From Isoetes taiwanensis (lineage: Eukaryota; Streptophyta; Lycopodiopsida; Isoetales; Isoetaceae): a DNA stretch of 64,000 bases. The notes under the pieces are model-generated. The model was not told the origin of the DNA. It did not search any database and saw nothing but the letters and a program-made list of their open reading frames with translations. The position numbers and the translations under genes were made by a program. Where the stretch lies: positions 1,096,474-1,160,473 of the forward strand of contig JAJEKV010000025.1 of assembly GCA_021234155.1 (NCBI GenBank), in the 5' to 3' direction. This document shows positions 44,531 to 57,499 of the stretch, piece by piece. How positions within the stretch are numbered: the stretch's first letter is position 1; each line of letters opens with the position of its first letter.

Positions 44531-45729
44531 GAGTTGAATATGGTAAAATTGATTGCATATGAGTTAAAATGGACCCTCCCATAGATTATGTATGAAGTTT
44601 TTTCCTTCTCCAAGCACATGCCATCCTCACAGATACATCACGATCCAATTCTCTCCAACTTCGTGTTGAATGGAACGATCTAAATGCATGGAGTATCTGA
44701 TTTGTTTCATCTTTTCTTGCAGTGGCTTCCTCGACTGTTTTTCCTCATTCTCTTGCTCTTATCCATGTCCATATGAAGACGCAATATTAGAAATCTTAGA
44801 AGCAAGAAGGGTGGTGTAGGGAATGAGGGCAGCTGATATAATAAATAGTAAATGGATCGACCAAAATCAGAGCAGGTATGAGAGCAAAGACGCTAGTGAT
44901 TGGATAGCAGGATTGATTGAAAAACTGAAGAGCGTGGTATAGATCTTCAACGGCTTCCATCTGGAAATATTCACATATCCATTTTCATGCTTTTCATGAC
45001 AATAGATACTGCTGGGAGACACAGACAATTGTGGAATTAATTTGGTTTTTAAGGTGTATTGTTTTGACAATTTTTAAAGCATTGGCATTCAAAGCTTACC
45101 ATTGGATCAAGATACCGTGTCATTTGAGTGCGATGTTCGCGATTCTACACCGGCACATATCCCTACTCCTGAAAATTCCATCTGAAGAATCAACATTTTT
45201 GCTTTTCCTTCCAAGAGACTTTCAGACATTGTGGAACCATGGCGAGTGTATAAGTCTGGTGTATCCCATTTTCACCACCTTCCAGCAATAAAGTATATGC
45301 CACTCCAAAATGCCTTTTAGAGCGACATGCTATAGAGGCAAGAATCCTATTTCTTGGAGGAGAATTAGGTACAAAACCATAGACTTGACCCAAGTCTAAA
45401 AGGCTTTTTGGCCAATTCCAAATCTTCTCAAGTGGCAAGAGATATCACTAACCTCCTTTTCCACTGTCTATTAAAGAACTAGTTCCATTAAATCATGAAT
45501 AAGCGTGCCTAATAGAACCAATTATAGAGCTCTTCTTTATGTCAATTATTCTACATGGCATAGAGGGCCTTTCCAACATGTTGTTACTTGTTATTGAATA
45601 CAAGTGTACTAACATGTGGTGGTAGTGAACTGTACTCTAAAATATTTGTATGTTTATATAACCTCTAAGTCTTGACCCTAATAAGTGAAGTGAGATTGTC
45701 TAGAAGATGATATGAGGAGTACCTTGGTC

Positions 45730-46010
45730 GTTTTGGGTTGGCGTGCATTCCATTTTCCCGACAAAAGTGCTCAATGCGACTAGATGTTGCTGCATATTTG
45801 CTAAGGTGTGGACTAACTTGTCCATGCCATTTGGATATGTCAATTATCTTGATGTAATTAGTGAATCAAGCCCCCCTGCTCCATGTAGAGCAAGCCATCG
45901 CTTTAGTTGTGATCAATATACAGTCCAAATAGCCTGGGGGACAGTGGACGCCCCGACGCATAGGTCTTGTATATTGTATTCACTACGACCCTCCAAAGAG
46001 GTCCATATTT
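45730..46010 (-). pseudogene. LINE reverse transcriptase remnant
   Basis: The minus strand encodes GRPLSPRLFGLYIDH, close to the GxPLSPxLFxLYID motif of LINE-type RTs, followed downstream in shifted frames by remnants such as ALSTF/ENGM. Multiple stops are present. No tail was located, so the extent is approximate. Confidence 0.55.
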
Positions 46011-48596
46011 GAAACAATAGAAAAAAAAGGATCATATGTCGTTTTTGCGAAGACATAAAAAAAGATCTAGGCATGGTTTTGGAGGTGTGGTTAATTCAAG
46101 AGACACTAATTGTTTTTGCCTAAGCGGCCTTTTTTTTTGTTTGTTTGGCGGGGATGATGGTTATTAAAGAATAAGTGTGTGTTTTTTTTATTGTTTTTGA
46201 AGCTGTTGTTCTTTAGAAGATGTGGTTTTTTGTGTGTGATTTATAAGTGTAGTTTTTAAGATGATGTGTGCGTGTGCGTTTCTTTTTAAGAAGTATGGTT
46301 TTCTTAATCTGATGTGATTTTTTAAGTATTCTTACAACTAATTATGTAAGCGCCATTATCCATCATAGCCTACTCATCCATATGACTCATCATGTTGCAT
46401 CCACGTTGTCATCACATGGCACCTGTCGGTATGCCATTATCTCATCTTCTACCCCACTACCCCACACTCACATCCAAGCTCCTATATGAAGCAGAATCTG
46501 CTTCTATATGAAGCAGAATCCATTGGTTTAAATAGCACATGATTCGGGAATGCCCCACAACCTTATAGCAACATTGTGTATGTTAATGGTAGATGAATAA
46601 AAGCCATCATTGACATGTTGCACATGCACTGTTTGTGAACACAAGGAAATGCTCTAGCATTGATGAAATTTGATGTGTAAACATGAAACATGTCTATTAG
46701 TTTTATCTAAGGTGTGAATGTCATATGCTTTTGCACGAGAATGCATTTTCTAATTACTCTTAACATATCAAACGCCAAGAGTATCTTAGTATTTTAACTT
46801 TTATTAATAAAATCTATACTGGCAATGAGATTAGAAAAGGCATTCATAATTGTTCTTTGGTGTCTTGCAATTATACAAACATCATGTTTGTGCATTGTTT
46901 CTATTAGGGCTGGTTGCACGAAAACAAAGTAGTCTAACAAATCACAATATTTGTTTGATGAAGGATAAGTCTTCCAAAGTAGTTACCACAATAGTTTTGG
47001 TGAAGGATAAGCCTTTCAATTAATAGAAGAGATCCCCAACTTTAACATCAGTGTTACCATATTAATGCTTGTAGATCAAGGATGTCATTTCAAGAAGTGG
47101 TACGTTCACATTTCCTAACATGTCTTTGGCTTCCCACAATTTGCCTCATATACACATTCTCCTTAACAGATCTTTGATTTACCACCTTCATTACATTCTA
47201 AGTAGTTTATTCAATATAAGTGAAGTTCTACATTGGACAATCATGACTTCACTTAAACATATTAAATGTCGTATGTATCTATGTTTGAAGCACATGTATA
47301 TAGATAGCTATTAAAACAAAATAGACCAAATTCAACACAAATGTATTGACATTTAGCCACCAAGTTCCATGTTAGAACATTTTTCTAGATGGCTATATTT
47401 ATAATTGGATGTTATCTAGGCTTAAGGCAAAATTTATATATATATGCCCAGTTCTAGAGCAAGTCACCACAAAACATACATTCATGCCCCTCTTTTAGTG
47501 TCATGTCCAAAGTCCAATGCGAAAAAAAATACGTGTCCAAAAAAATGGGACTATCCAAAAGTAATGCACTTCCTCTCATTTGTAAGATTAGAAGATCTCA
47601 TTTTATTATCCTACTAGAAAAAGTGCCCAGCGTTGCTGGGCTTTTCTTTGGGGATAAGGTCAAAAGGTAATGAAGATGTAAAGTTGTAGTTAATATTTAT
47701 TTCTAGACCCTAGCAAAAGTTAAAAGTATATTTTGGTAATATTTGATTCAAAACTATCAAAATTATTTGTGATGGCGTTGTAAATGGTGTTAATTTAAGA
47801 TTTGATTGAATTGGTTTGAAGAAGACCCATGAGTTTAGAGCTGCAATTTTCAATGGTTGTAAAAATACTTAATTGATGGAGTGTTGTATTGTTTACAGTA
47901 TTAAAGTTGATTTAGTTGGTTATGTTTCACCTATAACGATGATTCATAAGTTTGATTAAGTATTTACCATATGGAATTAGTATTAGTTAGAATTTTAATT
48001 TGTTGAAATAGACGTTGAGCTAGGCACAACATCACGGTGAGATGAGCATATGTATGTGTATTTAATTGGTTACCATAGATGTGCATTATACATGGACAGG
48101 GCCACCATAGATGTGTAGTTAAAAATGGGCAATGCCAATTCATAGAAAGAAAAATACATTGCTCATGATTTAATCTGCAATATCATATCATATTGCAACA
48201 ATGAGCATTTCATCTAAGCATACAATGCCATATTTGTCCAACATAATGTCGTCAACGTATTCAAATAAATATACAATCACAATGGATAGAAAGAACATAA
48301 ATAACTCACTTTGCAATACTTTATCACGCTAGCAACAACCATGATATCACCATTTAGATGTATATAGCAAATCCAAGATGAACAAGGAGCATATGCATGC
48401 TTTGTATTGCTCATATTGATGGCCCATGTACATCGTCGTTATAAATTATCCAGTTGTCGCAAAATGTTAATTGAAATTCTCGCCATAATCGATGAACGAC
48501 TTTACCGTATTGCAATGTCTTTGTCTTACAGGTTTCATAGTAAAAAATTGGTGAGATATTATGACATTATATCTTTTGACACTACATGCATGCAGG

Positions 48597-48810
48597 TATG
48601 GAGGCGTTTGGTCTAGTGGTAACACACTAGTTCCTTAGCAATGTGGTCTCGAGTTCGAGACTGCCGAAATCGCTTTTCGATGCTTGTTGGGGGTCAAATC
48701 CCAACAGGCCTTAGCGTAAAAGGTGGTTGGGGGCCCCAACCGAGCAATGTAGTGTGGTGTGTGGTCACATGTCCAGTTGGATGCTGCCTAGTGGCGTGAC
48801 GTTAAAACTA

Positions 48811-48850
<40 letters not shown>

Positions 48851-49107
48851 ATTAGAAAGGAGCTATAATGGATCTTTGGGCCTAGAAAGCAATGTAGTGT
48901 GGTGTGTGGTCACATGTGTCGGTTGGATCTTTGCCTAGTGGCGTGACGTTAAAACTACTATCTATATTAGAAAGGAGCTATAATGGATGCTGGGGCCCGA
49001 GCAATGTAGTGTGGTGTGTGGTCACATGTCCAGTTGGATGCTGCCTAGTGGCGTGACGTTAAAACTACTATCTATCTATCTATATTAGAAAGGAGCTATA
49101 ATGGATG
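48597..49107 (+). mobile_element. tRNA-derived SINE with three tandem copies of its 3' part
   Basis: TGGTCTAGTGG at 48609-48619 fits a pol III A box, and GAGTTCGAGAC at 48651-48661 a B box, at tRNA-like spacing. The 3' body (GCAATGTAGTGTGGTGTGTG ... GTGGCGTGACGTTAAAAC) and tail ACTACTATCTATC...TATTAGAAAGGAGCTATAAT are present three times (from about 48744, 48889 and 49001). The first has a long (CTAT)n run. Only the first has the tRNA-like head. Confidence 0.7.
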
Positions 49108-51411
49108 TGTGCTCAGCATAAAGGATAAATGACAATGAATAAAGCGCACAAACTATCCTTTTTTAAATTGGATCTTATACCTTTTCGTTTGATCTTTTGT
49201 TCAATTATGTTCCACCATCAAATAATGATTGCAAGAGGAGCGTGTTCCTACAATCAAACCAATTTTCCCCTCAAATTCCTAAATTATTTTGCTACATATC
49301 CGATCCTTATACACTCTTCTTCTTGATTGAGATATGAAAAGTTTAAGATCTTCCTCCAATTAAATGCTTCCTCCATGTTAAATGCTCTTGCATGGCTAGT
49401 GTACAAATGCAATACCATGATACATTTTTAGACCATAGTATACATATTGTTCTTAGAACCAATCAACAAATGCAATAATAAAGCAAAACCTTGCTAAATA
49501 AAAACCTTTGCAATCTGAATGTTATTATAAGCACCATTGAGGTAAATAACACCTCATAAACGCAACTCCTTCCAAGTGCCAATCGCATGGTTTTTCAAGC
49601 TTAGATTTATTCCATATTTCCTTTCGCATTAGCATTTACAAATATTAACACTTACAAAAGCTTGGAAGTACTTCTTATCTAGGGTATATTGGTCATCGTG
49701 CCCAAGATTACAAACAATGCTTAAGTTGCATAACTGAATATAAGAACTAAAAAAAAGTGCAAGAATATGACACTTAGAGCAGCTCTAAGATGAAAAAAAC
49801 TAATAACACAGATTACATTGCAATAAAAAATAAAGTCCCTCCTCATGCCAAGACAACACACGTTTCACAATTTCACTGATGGAAAAGCTTGTTTTGAACG
49901 TTTTGCAATGACAAGAACACTACTTCCCTTATTGTAAAGCATTGCATGTGCCAATCGACACCAAAAGAGCCCGGTTGTTGTGTGTGTCATGTTATTTCTG
50001 AGCATATAGCAGGTATAATAACGGTCAACAAAATGAAGGATCATGTTACACAAAAATTAAGGTTTAAACATTACCTCCATTCCTTGAAAAGAGTGTTGCT
50101 AGCAAATTCCTCAAATTCATAAAATAATAATGTCTTGTGAATCATATAAATCCAATGATTGATCTGAAGGTCAATCAAAAAGTTACAACCCTTCAAGGGT
50201 ATTTCACTTCTCTACCTCGATGGTAATTTAGTAAGAAGCATTACCATCATCCCCTTACCGCAAATGTCCATATGATGTGGTATTTGGGGCGCTCTTCAAT
50301 AATTTCAATAGCTTCATCATGTGCGAAAGCAACTATTTTTTCTTTCTAAGCGAAGGGGTAAAAATAGAGATCGTTCTCATTGTGCATGGATTGCACCATG
50401 CACTTACTGAACTCAAGTGTCTAATATTTTACCTTTTCCCTTTTCAATTTTTTTATCTTTGTCTCATCATATCATCCTGAGGTCTTTTCCGGGTAGCGTT
50501 CTTATGAGTATATACAGGCAATAATTTGACCTTTTGTTTTATCAATTTTTTATCTTTGTCTCATTATATCATCCCGAGAGGTCTTTACCATCGAATTCTT
50601 ATGAGTATATCTGAGGCAAAGACATACGCATGAATTCTTGATAAACATTTAGATACACCATTAAACTCATTTGTTTCTAAGAATATTCACTCCAATGGCG
50701 GAGGGGCCACATTCATTTGGAAAGGTGAGGTGAGTAAAACCGGGGAAAGACAAATAGAAGATCATAGAAAACATGACACCAACATTGGTGAAGGTTAGCT
50801 GAAAATTTGAAGGGAACAAACAATGCCAAAGTCTTTTTTCGAATAAGGTTGAGGAGCAAGAAAGATGTTCAAGATAAAAGTAAATTATGGCATAAGTAAA
50901 AACTGACTCCCCATCTCTCGAACCAAATCGTTGTACCAACACGGTGCCATATTACTGAGAGATTATGTGGCCAAGTATATAATAAAGCTTCCACTTTGAC
51001 TTTGTAATCTCATGCCCGTAAACTCACTACACTTTCGACAAAGCATTGCGGTGAGACCTTTGTAATCAAGAAGAATCCGCATGCAGATGTCCCTGTGCTT
51101 GACAATTTGTGGGCCTGCGATGCATGTAGAAGGAATAGTTACGCCACTAAATTATATGATCAAAAAATACACAGAAATATCTAGCATACACAAAATCAAG
51201 AACAAGATCTAGTGATACATGTTCTGCAGGTTTAATCCTACTATAATCGACAAGAATAAGACACAATGGCGGTTTTCACTTATGGCATCACAGTTCTGTA
51301 ATCTCACAGATTTGTGACATCAGATTCTTCTTGTTGTCATAGAAAACATAACACCAACACTGTTGTGCATAAAATGTGGCACAACATCATATCCACAACA
51401 AGACTGTGCTA

Positions 51412-51741
51412 CTAGGACCAAAAGTTAGGAATCCCTATCTTTTGTTTTCTGAATCTGAGAGCATACCAGCGGCCACGCGAAGTTGTTTTCCAGCTTCGCG
51501 GTAGCTTGGACATTGAATCAATAAGCGAATCATATTTTGCAGAGTGTTGATGCCACTGGAACACTCCTTTCCATGCTGCAGTATGCACATTTTGTTTCCT
51601 TAGATGTGATTGAAAACAAAGAAAAGACGGAACCATGATTGTGAAGACAACCTCAATAGGTACCATATGCTTTTTCAGATTGATGAAAAACCTTCTTTCT
51701 GATGGCGATATGCTTTTCCGTACAACTCCATTATCTTTCAC
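51412..51741 (-). other. Unidentified 109-aa frame in Helitron 2
   Basis: Open from a Met to the stop at 51412, rich in Lys/Arg/Trp near the end. It may be a captured exon or chance. No family recognised. Confidence 0.2.
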
Positions 51742-53159
51742 AGCATAAAAAGTAATCTTAACTTCTCTACCCTTCAGGGTTTTCCATTTCTATTGTGCTT
51801 CAGATTGCAATCAATCTGCCCTTTGCTCAACCAAAGCTGGCCAACTTTTAACTGCTACCCTTCAACATCCTTCTAGTGTATGCTCTTGGGATTTGTCACC
51901 ATTCAACCCTTTCTCAGGTTCTTTCCCTGCTAGAACCAATCAATAACCATATTTGATCATGTTTTCTTGAATAATTACATTTCATCTGTTACCACAGTAG
52001 AATCCTTGCTAATAGTCTGAAAACAGCAGCCAGAGACCTAATGTTATAACATCTGTTGGACCAAAACAACAGATTTTGTTATGGCTATTGGGCACTTCAA
52101 AGCACTGACACGTAACCATCTTTTATGCAATATAGTATGCAGTGGTTAATTACATTGCATCTTGTTACTATAACAAATAGGACTAAAGCTAAGCTTGTGG
52201 TCCTCCCAAACAGAGTCCCAATGAAAGAATGAAATACATAGAAGCATAATTATTGCGGGAATATGGGCATAAGCCTAACTCCTACCTGCAAGAACCTTTT
52301 GGCAAAGGATCAGGATGCACAAATGAGCTGGAGGATTGATTGGGCTCACATGGGAACTCGTATAAATTTAAATAAAGGATAGAGGTGACCTGTTGAACAA
52401 ATCGTTGAAATGCAGATAATCGAGAATGCCAGTATCGGTAGGAAGAGATGGCCATTCAATATCTTTGGCTCAAGATCCCCATTTGGAGGATCATTGAAAG
52501 CTATTTCTTCTGCATGTGTAACAATCCTGCGAATGACGTTTCGCATAACATGGTTTCATAGTCTTGACATAAATTTTGAAATTTGGGGTCAAAAGCTAAA
52601 CCTCTGATGCACATTTCAAAAATTTCCCGATAGGGCTGCTTCTTGTGCAGTCATTAACGCCAAAGGTGGGCTTATAGACCGCAAAAATATGGAACAGAAC
52701 AAGAAATATATAGAAACTGGCCTTTGTACCTGCAGGGATTTGCACTGGGTCTTAGCATTGCACAGACAAACAGAGTTCTTCATTTAAAGAAGTTACCCTA
52801 TCGTTTTAGCCAGTGTGCATGTAAAAAGAACGATATCAAGTACAGGCTTGAAAGTGCATAAATACAGCTCCCTAATGCCGTCCCCGCCATACTAAACCAC
52901 GCAAGCTGTGCCCCAAAATACATCAACCGACTCAAAATAGACTAAGAAATATCAATCGTTTTAATCCAAGAACGTTCCTGCTTAGACCCAAGAACCCCAT
53001 TCCGGCATTCAAGAACTGGAAAGGGGAGATGCGCGGATTTGCAGAAGAAGAGGCATCAAACAAAACCGCTAAAATCAACGAATGAAAATAAGTTAAAAAA
53101 ATTCAAAGGCCAAGATCGCGCACAGACTATCACAAAACGCCTTTATTATTATATATAGA

Positions 53160-54159
53160 TTATCTACCCCTATATTTATACAACTCAAAGTAAGATAACC
53201 ATCCAAATGCAACAAGAGGCATCATCATTTACAAGTGTAGGGAATTAAGTTCAATTTATGCAATAGAACTGTATTTATGCCCAGCAACGCCGGGTACCCT
53301 TTACTACTATAATATTATTACAACAATTAGGCATGTTAGTTAGACTATTGCTACAACAATTAGATATGGAAGTTAAAGTGCCTATCTCATGAAAAGAGAA
53401 TCTTCTTTGATAATTAAATAGATCAGTAATAATTATCCCAAAATTCACCATTTGTGACATGATCTTTGACATAGCATTTATTAGGCATTATATCCCAAAG
53501 TACAATGCTGCATCACATGAACTCTCTCATGTTAGTCCTATTATGGCTGATGTATTCTTACATGCCTTGACAATGAGACAATGAGCCTGTCTAGTAAAGA
53601 GATCGGGAATATTTATCAGGCCTATTCTGGCTGCTGTATTCTTGCATGTCTTAAACTCTCCCATGTCAGGCATATTATGGCTGATGTATTCTTACATCGT
53701 CGACCAATGGATACAATGAACTTGTCAAGTAAAGAGATCAGGGGAATATTTATTAGGCCTATTATCGTCTTGCAGATTTTTGTTCTTTGCTGCGGTGGGT
53801 ACTATGGCCCCATCAAGTAAGGACATCAGGATTGTATAGTTGACACAAATATATCTTACAACTTATAAATGCTACCAAATGCTCCCACTTACTTGGCTAA
53901 TCTTTATTCCTTTTATGTAATTATGTTTTCTCTACTAGTCATTTTGCAGTGTCACCAAGTGTAACAAATTATTATCTGCTAGAGAGGTCATCAACATCTT
54001 TTGTAGCACTTAGACCAAAATTACTATAACATGCAAATTATCTGCTAGAGAGGTCATCAACATCTTTTGTAGCACCTAGACCAAAATTACTATAACATGC
54101 AAAGCAGCTCCTGGCGTATCGCGCCTAGATAGTGGATTGGCTTTCATGTGATATGTAGA
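53160..54159. repeat. Tandemly duplicated non-coding region and a decayed Helitron 3' end
   Basis: At about 53279-53306 a plus-strand GCCCAGC-AAC-GCCGGGT hairpin with a CTAC end resembles the local Helitron 3' end. From about 53510 to 53790, units containing TATTATGGCTGATGTATTCTTAC and AAAGAGATC(G/A)GG recur. From about 53970 to 54102 a 67-bp unit (ATTATCTGCTAGAGAGGTCA...ACTATAACATGCAA) is tandemly doubled. No gene seen. Confidence 0.65.
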
Positions 54160-55275
54160 ATTGAATTGAATTGAATTGATTTTTATCATCTGCGGAGACC
54201 AATTGGCCTATGGAATCCAAACAAGGAATACAGCAAGGCATATCACTGCTAAGATTAAAAAACCCCCGCCCTGGAGGGTTTTCAAGGGAAAAACCTGTGC
54301 AGTAATAGGTATGTTGAGAAACTGTACAATGACATGACGTGTCTCCGTGCCTCATTCGAGGATATAACTGAGTGCGGGCATCCATGATGTCCGAAAGATA
54401 AGATCCTAGCGAGCCATCGGCGTTGTATCGGCCGGTGCATGCATTTCTTTGGGTAGGGCGAGATCAACTAAGCATAGTTGGTGCGAATGTGTTGAATCTT
54501 TGGACAATGTTGTAGAGTGTGGCTTTCATCTTCAATAGCACCTGTTGGTATACGGAACCACGATCTATCCTCACGTGCTTCCCGAGCCCATCTGCCTGTC
54601 TCAATTCGCAAGTGATATGCACCTGTGCGAATGGAAGCTATCAATCTATGCCTTTTCAATAGCAAATGTGCACGGAGGTAGTGCTATGGACCATGTGCAA
54701 GTGTGGGACTGATCTGGACCTTATAGTGCATTGTCTTAACATGTTCAAGGACACCAGTATCCCAAAGCTTGTTGAGAAAGCAAGCATCTAGGTATTGCTA
54801 CAGCTAATGGTGGTCATCTTCAGTTTCAACTTGGATGCACCTATGCTCTTGTATGCCCCATCTGGAGAACCACTGTGCTCGCCTCTCCTTCCAGCATGCC
54901 TTGAGGCGCTGCGGGCCCATGGCCACAGTACAAGCCAGGTTGGGGAGACGTTCATTGCCTATACCCACCACCTTCTGAAAGTAAATAATGTGGCGGTCAA
55001 GTGCGGCCCGTTGTAGAGGTAAGAAACCGGTCTCCTGCAGGAGGATCTGATATGGAACAATAGATTTCTCCCCGAGCGCCCGGGCCAAAAAGGCTTTTTG
55101 TACCAGCTCTATTTCATTCTATGTGGTTGGGGATATGACCGGACCCCAGACTTCAACCCCATATAAAAGAACAGGTCCACCAAAACCCCGAACAAGTGGG
55201 ACAGATGGGGCCAGTCATACAGCTCTGCTTTTTGCATTGCATAAAGTGCCTTCCAACCGGCCGTCATTCGCAATC
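54160..55275 (-). mobile_element. 5'-truncated LINE, C-terminal RT region
   Basis: On the minus strand, shifted frames read AELYDWPHLSHLFG, LLYGVEVWGPV, then the 94-aa block GFLPLQRAALDRHIIYFQKV, then HLRIETGRW and EDESHTLQHCPK (zinc-binding tail). It ends GATAAAAATC with (AATTG)n at about 54160-54182. This is the same LINE family as 20566-21447 and extends further upstream than that copy. Confidence 0.78.
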
Positions 55276-55531
55276 GAATGGAATAAAAAATATTATTCTT
55301 TTTTATTCTATTCTATAATGTTATTCTATTTTATTTCTATAATTAATGTTGTAGATAACAAGATTGTAGAAAAATGAGCACTTCTTAAGGTCTTGGAACT
55401 TTGTATCTTGATTAAGGCTTTTGCATGCCATTCTACATTCATATAAATCATAAATGTTCTATCCCATTCATAAACATCATCTCTTCTTTTATGTTCACTG
55501 TACATACAATTCCTTTGTTCTGTTTTCCGGT

Positions 55532-56702
<1,171 letters not shown>

Positions 56703-57096
56703 AGCTACTTCTTGCTTGTAAGTATAGCTCTGTTTTTTGCCCTTGTGCTTCTTTGTATCCTTTACGTGGGCTCTTTTTAGGGCCGCGATATATCCTTATT
56801 GCGCTAGGGTCCACATCGCCTTGTGTTTATCTTTGGATTTCGAGGATCGCTATTGGACAAAGAACTTATCTTATTGTATCTCTTCAAGACCCAACTTGTT
56901 AGGCTATAGGCCTATTTGAGATTAAGCGTTTGCTTTCTGGCTGGACTATAAGGTGTAAGCAAGCTGTACTTGTATAATTAGATTTTATTCTAGCTTAGCC
57001 TCTACGAGCAGTCTGAAGATAAGGAATCGGTCTTAATTAAAAGCATTATCTGTTTTAACCAAATGTCTTAACGGAAGATAGGAATGCATCGCGAAA
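56703..57096. other. Upstream region of the GGPPS gene, no other gene seen
   Basis: AT-rich sequence upstream of the GGPPS start, likely 5' UTR and promoter if the gene is real. It borders the small TIR element. Confidence 0.4.
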
Positions 57097-57349
57097 AAAA
57101 ACACTTAAGCATCATTACGCCGTGATCCGCCAATAGAAGCATGCCATGCGTGGCGGTGTTTCAAAACAAGAATGCAAGTAAAAAATTTTGCTGAAAGAAC
57201 GGAGCTACTACGGCGGGCTGCTGCAACGTTTCTACTTGCATTCTGAGGATCTACCCCACATTCCGGCCCTTTTACCCTGCATTCCAAGAACTTAACTGAA
57301 GATTTTTACTGGGCGCAGAATGATGCTTAAGATGATGCTTAAGTGTTTT
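57097..57349. mobile_element. Small TIR element (MITE-like)
   Basis: Starts AAAACACTTAAGCATCATTA and ends with its inverted copy; at the right end the CTTAAGCATCAT part is doubled (57319-57349). About 253 bp, no coding capacity. The target duplication is unclear. It lies about 40 bp outside the right-arm boundary. Confidence 0.65.
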
Positions 57350-57360
57350 CCACGTAACAA

Positions 57361-57393
57361 GAAAGGCAACTAGATTGCCTTTCCTGTATACAG
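57361..57393. repeat. Two adjacent palindromes at the right-arm boundary
   Basis: GAAAGGCAA-CTAGA-TTGCCTTTC (57361-57383) is a perfect 9-bp hairpin, followed directly by the 10-bp palindrome CTGTATACAG (57384-57393). Homology to the left arm ends at about 57389, inside the second palindrome. Confidence 0.85.
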
Positions 57394-57499
57394 AATATGC
57401 AATGGAGATACCAGAACATACCATGGATATATTCATGGTTCTAACATGATATTGGCCAATATTGATTAGACTATGGCAATTGAAGCTCCACATCATTGC

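Larger units (their letters stand above)
43682..47613. other. Region between Helitrons, mostly without genes
   Basis: 3.9 kb of AT-rich sequence. It holds a short unidentified frame (44252-44530) and a LINE RT remnant (about 45730-46010). T/G-rich simple sequence runs from 46130 to 46310. No intact host gene is seen. Confidence 0.5.
47614..53159 (-). mobile_element. Non-autonomous Helitron, family member 2 (5.5 kb)
   Basis: Minus-strand start TCTATATATAATAATAAA at 53159; end CTAG at 47614 with the same GCCCAGC-AAC-GCTGGGC hairpin and ACTTTTT spacer as member 1; A/T flanks. The ~190-bp 5' ends of the two members are similar (AAGAACCCCATT, AAGTTAAAAAATTCAA, AAAACGCC). It carries a SINE and its tandem copies (48597-49107). 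No Rep/helicase is seen. Confidence 0.85.

Noticed and set aside
48601-48672. A tRNA gene
   Set aside because: The A and B boxes are present but there is no complete cloverleaf, and the sequence continues into a repeated 3' body with a (CTAT)n tail, as in a SINE.
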